A stretch of DNA of 64,000 nt from assembly GCA_033063855.1 (NCBI GenBank), contig CP093830.1:20398854-20462853 (forward strand). The letters run 5' to 3'. The notes beneath the pieces are model-generated. The model was not told the DNA's origin and did no database searches. It saw only the letters and a list, made by a program, of their open reading frames with translations. This document shows, one piece after another, positions 1-10,982 of the stretch. The DNA comes from Smittia aterrima (Eukaryota > Arthropoda > Insecta > Diptera > Chironomidae). Position numbers and translations under genes: made by a program. How positions within the stretch are numbered: the stretch's first letter is position 1; each line of letters begins with the position of its first letter.

Positions 1-1211
1 ACATCGAGCAGTTGGCGAGAGAACATCGCGGAAAATTCGTTAAATGATGGTGACTCATCGTGACTGGGATCGGAAGGAACCATTTGTTAGGATAAGCAAT
101 GAGACTTGTGTAACTTGAAGGGTTTTGAGTTGGAATCGCTGAAAGCTGATGGAGTGTTGGAGCGATGGTTGTTGATCCGTTGTGATTAATCGGCCGAAAA
201 GCGCTTTGAATAATTTCAGGGCTAGAGATGGGCGATGAACGCAATGCGTTTGTCGGTTGTTGAGTTTTGCTGCACTGCTCAATGGCTCTGCAAAATATTA
301 AATTAACGATTGAGCGGTTATTGAAGAGAAAAACTTGTTAGACAACGGTCAAGCTACCTCAGCAAATCCAGATCACAACGTCGAAGAACCAGTTCTAGAA
401 CGCTTCGTTTTCGATGAGGAAACAGCGATGATAGCATCTCAATAGCGTTTTGCGACACAAGCGGAGATTTTGACGTTGACGACACAGAAGTTAGTTCCGG
501 TTTTCTGTGGAGATCATCTAAATTCTTCGGTTCTGTAATAATCGATCCACTCGACTCTGTCTTTGGTTCTGTAACTGTCATACCGAAAATTTTCCCCGGC
601 GGCAATGACTCGAGTGATTTTCCTGTTTCACTTGATGCCAAACGAAGAGCAATCGCGTCTTCAACAGCTTGCTGTCGTTTCAACGCTACCTAAAGATAAT
701 CACGCGAGAGAGAGTGAGTGAGAGAGTTGCTGATTTATCTTTTTGTATGAACAATGAAAAACTGCAGCGATAGCAAGAAATGGAACCTTTAAAAGATATT
801 TTTAGCATTCAACTTTGTTTATCAAAAAAGATTCGCTATCTCATAATCTTTAATTACACTTTGCGATAATTAAATCGTTAAGAGTTTTAATTTCATTCAA
901 GCCTCGTGTTGTTGAACTGTGTTTACCTGAGCTGCCATAATCCGCTGGCGTTCGTAAATTAAATCACATTTGGGGCAGCGGCAGTTTTTGTACGTGCACG
1001 ATTTCTTGTGTCCCCTTAATCCACTGAAAATTATTTAAACTCGATAAGCTACTGGCACAAGTTTAATCGTGAATTTCAAAAACCTGATAATTCCATGATT
1101 TCGACATCTAGCGCACTTTGGAATCCGCGAGATTTGCTGGCTTTGTGAACTGTTATTTGACTTTTTCAACATCACTTTCATGCTATACTTAAGATTCATT
1201 CTTTGACTCAT
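1..1211 (-). CDS. dmrt93B: DM-domain transcription factor, dmrt93B type (3' end off the left edge)
   Basis: Minus-strand gene with exons 1211-1084, 1023-927, 689-358 and 287-1; intron phases are consistent and there is no stop before position 1, so the C-terminus lies outside. The ATG at 1211-1209 is the first in frame after a stop. Residues about 31-78 form a complete DM domain: PKCARCRNHG, then GLRGHKKSCTYKNCRCPKC, then ERQRIMAAQ, with the zinc-binding Cys/His set present. The helix continues as VALKRQQAVEDAIALR. Residues about 156-190 form a DMA domain (FPHRKRSVLELVL) that is split by an intron just before AIEQC. A DMA domain, the AEDAIALR-like extension and the PNKWFLPIPV tail fit the Dmrt93B class better than dsx, Dmrt11E or Dmrt99B; this orthology comes from family knowledge, not a search. 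The product is a nuclear DNA-binding regulator. A GA-rich stretch near 706-727 lies in intron 2. Confidence 0.9.
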
Positions 1212-4185
1212 TAAACTCTGATATTCATTTCACTTGAACGATAAATAATTGCCACACGAATGATTCAACTTTGGCGGTCGACTAACTGTGAGATACTTTG
1301 ATTTCTGTGATACTGACGATGCTTGTATCATCCTAACTAAAAAACCCTCCGACGAGAAATGTTTCGAGACCCAAAGGAAAATTCGAGCATCGTGGGTGGA
1401 GCTTTCTCTGAAACATTTTCATCTTCTATTTTCACAGATGTTGTCTGTTAGTCCTAACGATACAAAAAATCCAACATTACCCGCTCGTCTCATGCGCTGT
1501 GGGAAACTTTTTCTGCTTTCGCGACGTGATTTTCATTGGCTCACAGTTTACCAATGACTACTCGTCCTCTCAAATGGAAATATCAATTACGAAATTATGA
1601 GATTTAAAACCATTTCACTCACTGCAACAGTTCGCGATGGAAATTGATAAACGACGAGTGTAAATATCTTTTGTTGATCAATTTGATATTCGAGACTTTG
1701 ATTGAATATTTTCGCCTTCGAGGAGAGTAAATCCACTTGACTTGGTGTTGACTTAAGTAATTCAGGACGAGAAGAGGGACCAGAAGCGAGGGTGGCAATA
1801 ATGGAAAAGAATTGGCTGAGATTTTTATTCATTAAGAAGCTTGAGATCAAATTGTTTCATTGCTTTAGAAATCAAAGCTTGACTTAGAAAGTCAGGAAGC
1901 GAAAATTGATTTTTTTGTGGTGGATTCATAAAGAACGTGATTCTCATTCTATAAACAATTAAATGTCCTCGCTCAATCTACGAAACCCTGAATTAAATCG
2001 AGTGAAGAAATTCGATATTTATTTTGATGGGAAACAAACTCAAACAGAAGCCGCTAAAGTAAACAGTTTGTCTTTTCCTTAAATACCATTTAGATGCACG
2101 ACATGATGCGTCGCTTCGTTTATTCTCGCTCGGTACCCACAAGCGACGATAGTCAGGTTGACCTGAGACGAAGGAAAAATTCTTGTTTGCACAAGAAATT
2201 ACGAGAAATCTCTGTTGGATTGCGCTTTGAGTGAAATATCATTGTTGATTATGACGACAAACAAGATTTTGCAGCAAATATTTGCAAGTTTGTTACGGAA
2301 ACACATTCGACTTTACGACCACACATGAACAACTCGAATCAAAGAAGCCAATTGTTCCAAGCTCGCGCGTATGTGGCGCTTCGTCAATCAAAACATCAAT
2401 CTCGATTCGAGACTAAACACATACCTCACCCGCTAATTGATTTTTTATCGTTTGGAGTTGAAATCGTGCCAGAGGTGATCGTAATTAATTAACCGCACAT
2501 CACATCACTAATTGTATAAATTTCAAAACGCACACGTCGTCTTCATCTTGCTGAACAGTCGAGCCGGCTAATTGCTTCGAAAATATACAATTTAAACGAC
2601 ACATTTTCCATGCTGCAGCAATCTCCCGTTGTCGAGCTTTGTTTGTCTTAAGATCGTTTTCTTTATTTGATATTTTCAAGCAAACATGTGGTTTCATTCC
2701 AAAAGACTTTTTAAAAGAAATTTCCTCCGATCCTCGTAATGTGTGAGTCGTTCTCGTTGGGTAAAGTGATTGATTTGAAATAACAATCAAAAGAAATCTT
2801 TTTCGTGAACTGCGGACCTCCGATGTTGAGGGAAAAAGTGTTTTAGATTTTTTTTTTATTTCGAAGGAAAATAGATTTTATCATGAATGACGTAAAGATG
2901 TGAAACATCAGCTGAGAGTCACAAAAGGTTCAATTTCAAACTTCAAATTTATGTTTTACTAATGAATAAGATCAGTCTCGTCATGACTTTACTTTAAAAG
3001 CGATGATGTTTAAGTACTTTTACGAGGACTCGATTGTTTGACTTGAAAAACATTGAAAATTATTTAATCAGTGATCTCAAACTCTAAATATTTTCAAGAA
3101 ATATTTCAGTGTATTGCGAATGGTCACGAATATTTAATTTCCCTGAAGAGTCTCATCAAAATTCACCTCCACAGCTCAATCGAGCGAATCATAGCTAAAC
3201 AGCTCGAGGCTAATTTCTTTCTCAAATAAGAACAGAGAACTTTATTCGCAAATATTTACTTTTCTGATAAAAAAAAAGTGAAGAAGAACGTTTTAACGTT
3301 CACGTTTCTTGTTGGATCAAAACAAGAGTTATCTAATGTGGATTGTCGGCTCAAATTTGTGATAGAAGGTGTGATAACAGAGCTTATAAATGAAACCGCG
3401 ACGTAGCTTGTTATTGAAACTTTTGTAAGTTGGGTTCATATGCAGAAGTTATGAACTCAGCTGTGCTTAACATGCGAACCTTAAATGACTCAAATTTATT
3501 TTGAGATGAGACATTATGGAGTCAATAAACCTAAAGCGGACAGACAAACAATTTTCATTTAAACTTGTAAACAAATTTTGAAATCAAGCCTCCGCGAGAG
3601 TTGTCATCATTACCGAAAAAAGAAAGGTCAGTACTTAAGTCGTAAACAAGTGCTAGAGGAACGTTCGAGTTATCAAGCTAAAGGAACGTTCGAGTTATTA
3701 TCAAGCACTCGAACTGCTTCAATCTAGTTTCGCCAGACAATGTCAACTAACGAACCAAATGTCAAACGTTTCTACGCGAGAATCGAAAATATTTGCTCAA
3801 TTGAATTTAAACGAAAAACAAAAAACTTTCCATCAAAAAAAAAGTTTTCTCTGTTTCCACGATCATCGAAATTAAACTTTTTGATAACATAAGGCAATAA
3901 GAAAACATTTAAATGAATGTCAACAGAAAAAAATTGCATTGACGCAAGTAAACAATGTGGATGAGCCACCTTGATCACCAGACATCTTTTACAGAAATTG
4001 ATGGAAGGAGAAATAATCAAATTGAAAATTGCACAATTTTTTGATACAAAATTTAACCGTCAATTGAAGCGGTTTTTCGAATACTCGATTGAAGCGCTTT
4101 CTTGAAAATGATGATGCAAGTTCGCTTCAGTCGTCAGCTGTGTTGAAAAAAGTAAACAAACTTGAGAAATTCGAGAAAATTTGTC
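1212..4185. other. intergenic region between dmrt93B and TRAPPC13
   Basis: No open frame here shows family motifs or convincing splice structure. Several 80-95 codon frames start only at non-ATG codons. A short direct duplication (units beginning AGGAACGTTCGAG) sits at 3657-3678 and 3682-3706. The region presumably holds the divergent promoters of the minus-strand DM gene and the plus-strand TRAPPC13. Confidence 0.5.
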
Positions 4186-5560
4186 ATGGACGCTCAAGTT
4201 GACCACATGCTGGCTTTAAAAGTCATGCGATTAACGCGACCTGCTCTCATCAACTACGGAAACACGATATTTAGTGAGAAAAGTGACTTGTTGCAGTTTG
4301 ATTCGGAAGGCAACAAAAGTTTTCTTCCACAAAATCAGTTTTTACAACTTCCGCAAGCTTTCGGCAATATTTACTTAGGAGAAACATTCTCGAGCTACAT
4401 TTGCGTTCACAACTGCACAACTCATCCAGTGAATTCAGTTTCGGTGAAGTGTGATCTGCAATCAAACAATTCGAGAGTTTCAATTCCGATTCACGCCAAC
4501 AAAACGATTCCGACCTCGTTGAACCATCAAGAAACACTCGACGATGTTATTCATTACGAAGTGAAAGAGATTGGAACACACATTCTTGTCTGTGAAGTCA
4601 ATTACGTGTCACCAGCTGGTCTTCCTCTTAGCTTCCGAAAGTTTTTCAAATTCCAAGTTTTGAAACCACTTGATGTCACAACGAAATTCTACAACTCAGA
4701 GACAGACGAAGTATTTTTGGAAGCGACGGTAAGAGTTTTTAATTAAAATATTATTCGAGTACTTACAACTTTTAACATTTCAGATTCAGAATATAACTGC
4801 TGGAACTATTTGTCTCGAACGAGTTGAGCTCGAAGCTTCGGAGCAATACATAGCAACATCTTTAAATAAAACTGCTGAAGGAAAATCAATCTTTACATCG
4901 ATTGGCCGATTACAGCCACAGAACTCTTGTCAGTTTCTTTATTGCATCAAACCAACTCCGTCAGTAGCAGGAGACTTAAAAGCTTTGAAGCTTGCTAACA
5001 ATATTGGAAAATTGGACATCGTTTGGCGGTCATCTAATCTCGCTGAGCGAGGAAGACTTCAGACAAGTCAATTGCAAAGAAGTGTAAGTTAATCGAAATT
5101 ATTATGTAACTCAATAAATTTATTAAATATTTTATTGCAGCCAGTTGAGTACGGCGACCTTCGCCTCACTGTTCTCGAAGCTGAAAGCATTTGCAAAATT
5201 GCTACTCCGTTCATTTTCAAATGTCGAGTAACCAACACCAGCACTCGCTCGATGGACATCAATCTAAACTTCAACATGAAGCCACAACGTATCCACGCGT
5301 ACACAGGATCATCAGAACAGAGTTTAGGAATCGTTGAACCAGAAAAATTCAAGGAATTCACTTTAACTGTTTTTCCAACGAGACTTGGAATCACAAATAT
5401 CAGTGACTTGCAGCTGACAGATGTTTTCATGAAACGATCTTATGAGTTTGAAGACATTTTACAAGTCTACGTCGTCAACGAGTTGAATGAAGTTTACGAC
5501 ATGCAGAAATACGTGAAATATTATGACATTCCCGTCGTTGCAATGGCGCAAACTGCATAA
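4186..5560 (+). CDS. TRAPPC13: TRAPP complex subunit 13 homologue
   Basis: Three exons, 4186-4728, 4784-5083 and 5141-5560, joined by two phase-0 introns of 55-57 bp, give a 420-residue protein. This matches the usual length of TRAPPC13 (about 415-420). The start is the first ATG (MDAQVDHMLALKVMRLTRP). Recognisable family stretches are LALKVMRLTRP at the N-terminus, the NIYLGETFSSYICVHN region, KFFKFQVLKPLDVTTKFYN in the middle, and LDIVWRSSNLAERGRLQTS before the last exon. TRAPPC13 is an accessory subunit of the TRAPP III tether/Rab1 GEF that acts in ER-Golgi traffic and autophagy. The fold is predicted to be beta-sandwich-like, and no membrane segment is seen. A poly(A) signal follows at 5596. 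Confidence 0.93.
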
Positions 5561-5595
5561 TCGTTATTTATAAAACCAATCAAGTATAATTCTTA

Positions 5596-5601
5596 AATAA
5601 A
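5596..5601 (+). terminator. poly(A) signal AATAAA of TRAPPC13
   Basis: Canonical AATAAA 35 bp after the TRAPPC13 stop codon. Confidence 0.6.
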
Positions 5602-6075
5602 TATCAATTCTCATAAAAGAGGCAAATCATTCAAAAGACGAATTCAAATTAAAAGTTTTAATTGTGAAGTTTTCACCAAAAAAAGTTTTCGTTTCAGTCT
5701 ATGCAAATAACTCGTTCTCTGACTATCATCTCAGTGCTCTCATAAAAAAACTTTATGTGGCACTTCGAAACTTTTCGAATTTAACTTTAATAAAAGAAAA
5801 GTTCGTTTCACAAATTCAATTTGCCATGAATCAAAGGAATCCTGACTTCTCTTACTTGCTTTGGGAATTCGATTTCATTGAATGGCATCAAATCAAATTG
5901 AAACTTTTCCTCCTTACACAGAAAATGATACAAATCAAATTCATTCAAACAAGTTTACTGAGAAATTCTCTTCTCTTGGAGAAGGGAAATGTCTCGGAGG
6001 TCACATCATGATGTCAAATGTTACATCATGAAAAGAATTTTATTCAAAGGTCGGAATGATTTCTTTTGAAAATGG

Positions 6076-6160
6076 GCGACGAAGTTTGTGGAACAAATCG
6101 TGAGAAGCAATCTTTGAAAACAATTTCTTGAATGATTTATTATTTATTGTCAATGTCAGT
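6076..6160. repeat. direct repeat copy 1, upstream of the P450
   Basis: A 24-bp identical core at 6088-6111 and an 18-bp block at 6134-6151 recur in the same order at 8198-8221 and 8244-8261, just beyond the P450 gene. Read on the minus strand, the second block carries overlapping AATAAA signals, so both copies look like 3' ends of minus-strand transcripts. The copy near 8.2 kb is the 3' flank of the phospholipase A2 gene. This copy has no gene beside it and may be a relic. A GTG-initiated frame at 5664-6011 in the same intergenic stretch shows no family signature. Confidence 0.6.
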
Positions 6161-6282
6161 GCATGTCTGCGCTCTTCAAAATTTATGAAAAAAGTGAATG
6201 TTTCAATTGACTGAAAATTAATCGGCTGATGAAATGACAACTGTTTAGCAGATCCAGTTGTTTTAAATTTTCTTCGATGAGC

Positions 6283-6318
6283 TATATCGACAAAAATACT
6301 TAATTGCTGTGCCAGTTT
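6283..6318 (+). promoter_or_regulatory. possible P450 core promoter
   Basis: A weak TATA-like TATATC at 6283 lies 31 bp before an initiator-like CCAGTT (A at 6314). This would give a 39-nt leader to the P450 ATG. It is inferred from spacing only. Confidence 0.3.
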
Positions 6319-6352
6319 TCGTTTGATCACTGGAGTATCAAGTGCCTAAAAA

Positions 6353-7936
6353 ATGTTATTAACAATTTTATTCAGCATTCTTGCTGGCGTCGTGGCAATT
6401 TTCTGTTTTTTTCACCAAAAACATCAGACATGGAAAAAACTTGGTGTCCCTTACATGAAACCGCATTTCTTTTATGGCAATGCAAAAGGTGTCGGAACGA
6501 CCATTCACACAAGCGAATTGTTGTGCTCAAGCTATGAAAAGCTCAAATCAATGGGACCTTTTTATGGTCTTTACATAATCATTCGGCGTATCTCAGTCAT
6601 CACTGATCTCGAGTTGATTAAAACCATTTTGGTGAAGAATTCTGCAAACTTTCTGGATCGAGGTCTCTACTACAACGAAGAGGTCGATCCTCTTTCTGCA
6701 CATTTGATCCATCTTGGAGGTGATGAGTGGCAATCTATGCGGAATAAGATCAGTCCAACATTTACAAGTGGAAAGATGAAGACGATGTACCCAACGATTT
6801 CCGAAGTTACTGATCGTGCCATCAAAAAAATTAATTCAGAATCAGGAAGTGTTGATGTCAACGAGCTTTTTGGATGTTATACATGCGACGTCATTGGATC
6901 ATGTGCTTTTGGAATCGAATGTAATAGTCTTGAAGAGGAAGTTTCGACTTTTCATGAAACAGGAAAAGCAGTTTTAAAATATGATATGGTGAAATATCAG
7001 TTTTGCTTCGTGTTCCAAAATTTAGCGAAAAGACTCGGACTTACAGTTTATCCAAAATGGCAGACAGATTTCTACATTGACACCGTAAAGAAAACGATAG
7101 ATTACCGCGATGCAAATCCTCTCGAACAGCGAAAAGATTTTTTAAATTTATTGATGGCACTGAGAGACCCTTCAAGTCCTAATCCGTTGACGCTAAATCA
7201 AATAGCAGCTCAGGCGTTTTCTTTCTTCATAGCAGGATTCGATACAACAGCAAATGCTTTGACTTACTGCACTTATCAACTTGCAACTAACAAAGATATT
7301 CAAGAGAAAGCACGAAAATCAGTTCTCGAGGTTTTGGAGAAACATGAAAATATTTTAACTTACGAATGCGTTAGTGAAATGAAATACTTGGATCAATGTA
7401 TTCATGGTAAGTGTCTTAAACTTGATGTAAGAACTTTTTTTTATTAGAAATCTAATTAACAGAGAGCATGAGAATTTATCCCGTTGGTTATATGACTACA
7501 AGAGAGGTTAAAGAGGACTATCAAGTTCCCAATACTTCGATGGTCTTAGAAAAGGGCTCAACGATTTTCATTCCAATCATTGCAATTCTAAGAGACCCCG
7601 ATTATTTTCCTGATCCTCTAAAATTCGATCCAGACAGGTTTTCGCCTGAAGAAATAAGTAAACGAAATCCATTCACATTTATTCCATTCGGTGAAGGACC
7701 ACGCATTTGTATTGGGAAAAGGTGAGAGTTCCTAAGTAAAAACTAAAACTTTGTTTTATCTTTTTCTTTCATTTAGATTTTCAACTGTTGTAATGAAACT
7801 TGTACTTGCACAACTGCTGATCAATTTTGAGTTTACTCTCGATCGCTCAAAGACAAACTCGATTACCATTGATCCTGAGACGGTCTCTACTATGAATGTT
7901 CGCGATGAAGTTTTCGTTAACTTTAGGAAGAGATAA
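6353..7936 (+). CDS. cytochrome P450, CYP6-like
   Basis: Three exons, 6353-7406, 7463-7721 and 7777-7936, encode 490 residues. An N-terminal membrane anchor (residues about 1-20, MLLTILFSILAGVVAIFCFF) precedes a WKKLGVPY segment typical of insect microsomal CYP6/CYP9 enzymes. Other motifs are WQSMRNKISPTFTSGKM (C-helix WxxxR), the I-helix AGFDTT at about 294-299, the K-helix ExxR formed across intron 1 (E352-S-M-R355), the PDRF region, and the haem loop FGEGPRICIG with the thiolate Cys at about 434. All catalytic motifs are intact, so the gene looks functional. CYP6 enzymes oxidise xenobiotics and plant toxins at the ER using electrons from P450 reductase; the substrate cannot be read from sequence. 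The gene is single here, not in a tandem P450 array, though a direct repeat brackets it. Confidence 0.93.
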
Positions 7937-8027
7937 TTTTGAATGAAGAATCGAAACTCTCCATTTCTTTTGATGACGATAACTGAGACAACTTCATTGA
8001 CAGTTTGCAATAACGCATCCTAATACA

Positions 8028-8037
8028 AATAAATAAA
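8028..8037 (+). terminator. poly(A) signals of the P450
   Basis: Two overlapping AATAAA hexamers about 95 bp after the P450 stop. Confidence 0.55.
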
Positions 8038-8185
8038 ATTGATATGAATTCCTTGAGCAATAAAAATTCTTCTGTTACTCGCAACAAACATATTTTTCAT
8101 AAGTTGAATAATTTTCAGAGAGAAGATGACGAACATGCCCCAAACTTAAAATTTGATAAACACAGAACTGAAAAAGAAAGAAAGA

Positions 8186-8270
8186 GCGACAAAGTTAGTG
8201 GAACAAATCGTGAGAAGCAATAAAAAAAGAAAATGTTTGGCAAGATTTATTATTTATTGTCTTCAATGCT
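8186..8270. repeat. direct repeat copy 2 / 3' flank of the phospholipase A2
   Basis: Second copy of the element at 6076-6160. On the minus strand it lies about 120-200 bp beyond the PLA2 stop and contains AATAAATAATAAA, so it probably provides that gene's polyadenylation signals. Confidence 0.6.
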
Positions 8271-8389
8271 TTCTTATCTTTACAGTGAGAATCATATTGT
8301 GTTGTGCCTAGAGCAGCTAAATTGCACTTAATATTTTGTTGGTTGCAGTCTTTTTTTGGCGTTTCAGGTAATGAAACTCTTTTGTAATC

Positions 8390-10982
8390 TCAAAATACCA
8401 TTACGAGGTTTTGCAGCAGTCGAAATGGCGACGAAACGCAAACTGGCCGCTTTTTAGGGCAGAAATGATGACGCAAACATTTTGATAGCGCTAAATCGCA
8501 TTGACAAAGTCTGGTTGGGCAACTTCCCGGTCCACCCCACTCTCCATTGTCAATAGCTAAGAAAGAAACTTTTAAACTTCAATGAAACAAGATTAAATTT
8601 AAATTTCCTTACCGCACAAAGGTTTTCCTCGATAACATTTCCAAAGATAGGGAACAAAGTATTCTGTATAAAAAATGCAATTTGCTGATGTGTAGCAATA
8701 GTCGTGAGCCTTGCAGCAACGATCGATTCCATCAAGTGCTCGTCCAGATCCTAAAAATCCGCAATAGCAACCGTAACCTTTGTAGATCAAAGGATCACAA
8801 CCCGTGGCACATTTAATCATCGAATAAAGATGAAGAACTCCTCGCTTTGATCGACCTTCACGATGCGAGTCTCCGATTACCGAAGAGTTGCTTTAAAAAA
8901 GAAGAAAATGTTTCTCGTTAACTCGTGCGATGTGTTATTAATTGTAATTTAATTACACTTTAATTGACAATGAAAATAATATTTGCGTAGTCACACCTAA
9001 CTTTCCAACGCATTACTTAAGATCGAATGAATGCTCTTGAAATTATCACAGACCATGAAAAGACTTCTTCTCTCAACGATGAATATGGAAAGTGAAATTT
9101 TGATCGCAAACGAGTTTAATTAAATGATCATTACGATTTAGTGGATTTTCATCCGGAAGCGTTTGTTCGTAACAGTTTTTCGATTAATTTTTCGTGCGAA
9201 CTTGAATTCTCATGTAACTTGAAATTAAGAAAAAATTATTATTGAGTCAATCAACGTGACAGTTCGATAAAATAAATTGCAAATAAAATCATCAAAGGTT
9301 AATGAAAGAGCTTACATAACAAACTTTCTAATTCTTCCGACATCTCTGCTCAATCGCATCTTAAAATGGAATCATGATTCAGATAGCACATGAGAGAGTG
9401 CGCGCTTTAATTCACGTGTTTGTTTTACATTTATGTTGTGCAATGATGTTAGAAATAGAGCGAACTTAACATCCCAGACCAGTTAGATGCGGGAAGTGAG
9501 TGTTGTTGATCAAAAAAAAAGAAGTTCACAATGGCTTATTACATGAAAGCGAACAAGAATATGTCGCAAATCATAGCGGACGTGAAGACAATGGCATAGC
9601 TAAAGTCTGTGCTTGGCTTTGGATTGAATCTGTCATTAAATGTGCATTAAGTGCGATGAAACATAAAGCTTTGAAGATTGCCCTACATTCTCACTGTTAT
9701 GCAATTGTCTCGAGACTTACTTGTACTTCCATTTCGTCGAATGTCCGAAGGGATTGTTCGCTCGTGCTAAGAACACATCATTGTCTCCATGCTTATCGCG
9801 GGTTGTCGTGATCGGCCATCGCGGTTGATTATTCGGCAATCTTCCAGTTTTGTTCAAAAGTATTTGCTCGTCTTGCAGAAGAATCGACGAAAGTTGATCG
9901 GAAACTTCTTCAATGTCATCGATTTCATCTTCCGGTGAACTTTGATTGTAATTTTTGAGATAACCGAAGGGATCGAATACATTGAAGTTTGATTTCAAAT
10001 CGTCGAAGGGTTTCGGTCTGAGAAGAGAGTGAAAGTTAAATAAAAATTTATTTCGATTTCATTTTGTGTGTCGCACTTTTCACGCTTCGGCAGTTTGTCC
10101 TTTGCTCCAGCTACAGTTCCTGTCCATCCACTTAGACCCAACTCTTCCCACTCATCATCAAAATGTTTCTTCTTGTAACTCAACGATTGCTTCTTAGAAT
10201 TCGAAGGTTTTGATTGAGTCAACTTTTGAAAATTCAAACGATTGTCCTCGTCAATCAAATCTTTGTTCAAATCGTTCATGAGATCAATGAAATCTCTTTC
10301 CGATCGAACGTTCTCATCAACAATTTTCTTGTTATCATCGTCGTCAGCATTATCATCATCGAAAAGTGAACTTTCATGTCTCAATTCATCAAAAACTTCT
10401 TCGTTCTTGACTTTCACTGGTCGCTTTTTCGATGAAGACATTTGCAAGCTGTTACTTGACTTTGTAAATTTGTTAACGTTCGTGATGTTGGGGAAAACGG
10501 CAACGCTAAAATCTGTCTTGCGAAAAACCAAACTTCGGTTCTGATCCGGAAGCCGGAAAATGTAAGTTGGATTTACAATGTTGAGATTGAAGATCGATGA
10601 GATGTATTTGTCCATTGTCGCGTTGTCAAAGTGCATATTGAGAACTTTCTTGATATGAACTTTCATGTCATTCTGATGATGATGAACATTAAACTTCTGA
10701 GGATGACGAATTGTCTTCAGACGCGATGAGATCTTCATGGCTGGAAATTACAATTAAATTGTAAGAAAATTGCGATTATTGAAGCGCGAGACGAGACGAC
10801 TCTTAAAACAACTTATTACGAGTTTCTTCCTGCATCCGAAACATGTTTGCCAATTATCGTTCGCGGAAGTATTCCTCAGATGCTTAACTTGAATCGACCG
10901 ACTTACCAGCTTGCGTAGAGTTGAAAGAATTAAAGAGCATCCAGCAGAGCAAAAAACTTTCAGCGATCAATTTCATCTTCAT
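8390..10982 (-). CDS. secreted phospholipase A2 with a long N-terminal propeptide
   Basis: Five exons, 10982-10907, 10740-10077, 10017-9721, 8890-8613 and 8556-8390, join in consistent phase to give 493 residues. Residues 1-25 (MKMKLIAESFLLCW...STQA) are a signal peptide ending at exon 1. The next 330 or so residues match no family I recognise. They carry an acidic run (about 150-165), dibasic sites and N-glycosylation sequons. A proprotein-convertase site RSKR (359-362) then precedes a complete PLA2 domain: Ca2+ loop YGCYCGFLGSG (385-395), active site CCKAHDYC with His408/Asp409, and a Cys-rich C-terminus including GEWGGPGSC. PLA2 hydrolyses the sn-2 ester of phospholipids in a Ca2+-dependent way. 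Joining the pro-region to the PLA2 exons rests on the phase match (AA|C) and matching splice sites; no separate start exon was found for the PLA2 part. The product is probably extracellular and activated by furin-like cleavage. Confidence 0.85.

Noticed and set aside
1288..1557. 89-codon ORF upstream of dmrt93B
   Set aside because: Starts at a non-ATG codon, shows no family motif, and lies in the probable dmrt93B promoter.
2500..2790. 96-codon minus-strand ORF containing KARQREIAAAWKMC
   Set aside because: Faintly MADF/SANT-like, but too short, with no tryptophan pattern and no splice context; not supportable.
5664..6011. 115-codon ORF after TRAPPC13
   Set aside because: Begins with GTG, has no recognisable domain, and overlaps spacer sequence.
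9301..9365. Alternative short first exon for the PLA2 (MRLSRDVGRIRKFV, GTAAGC donor)
   Set aside because: Phase would fit, but it encodes no signal peptide; the long upstream exon set fits in phase and supplies one.
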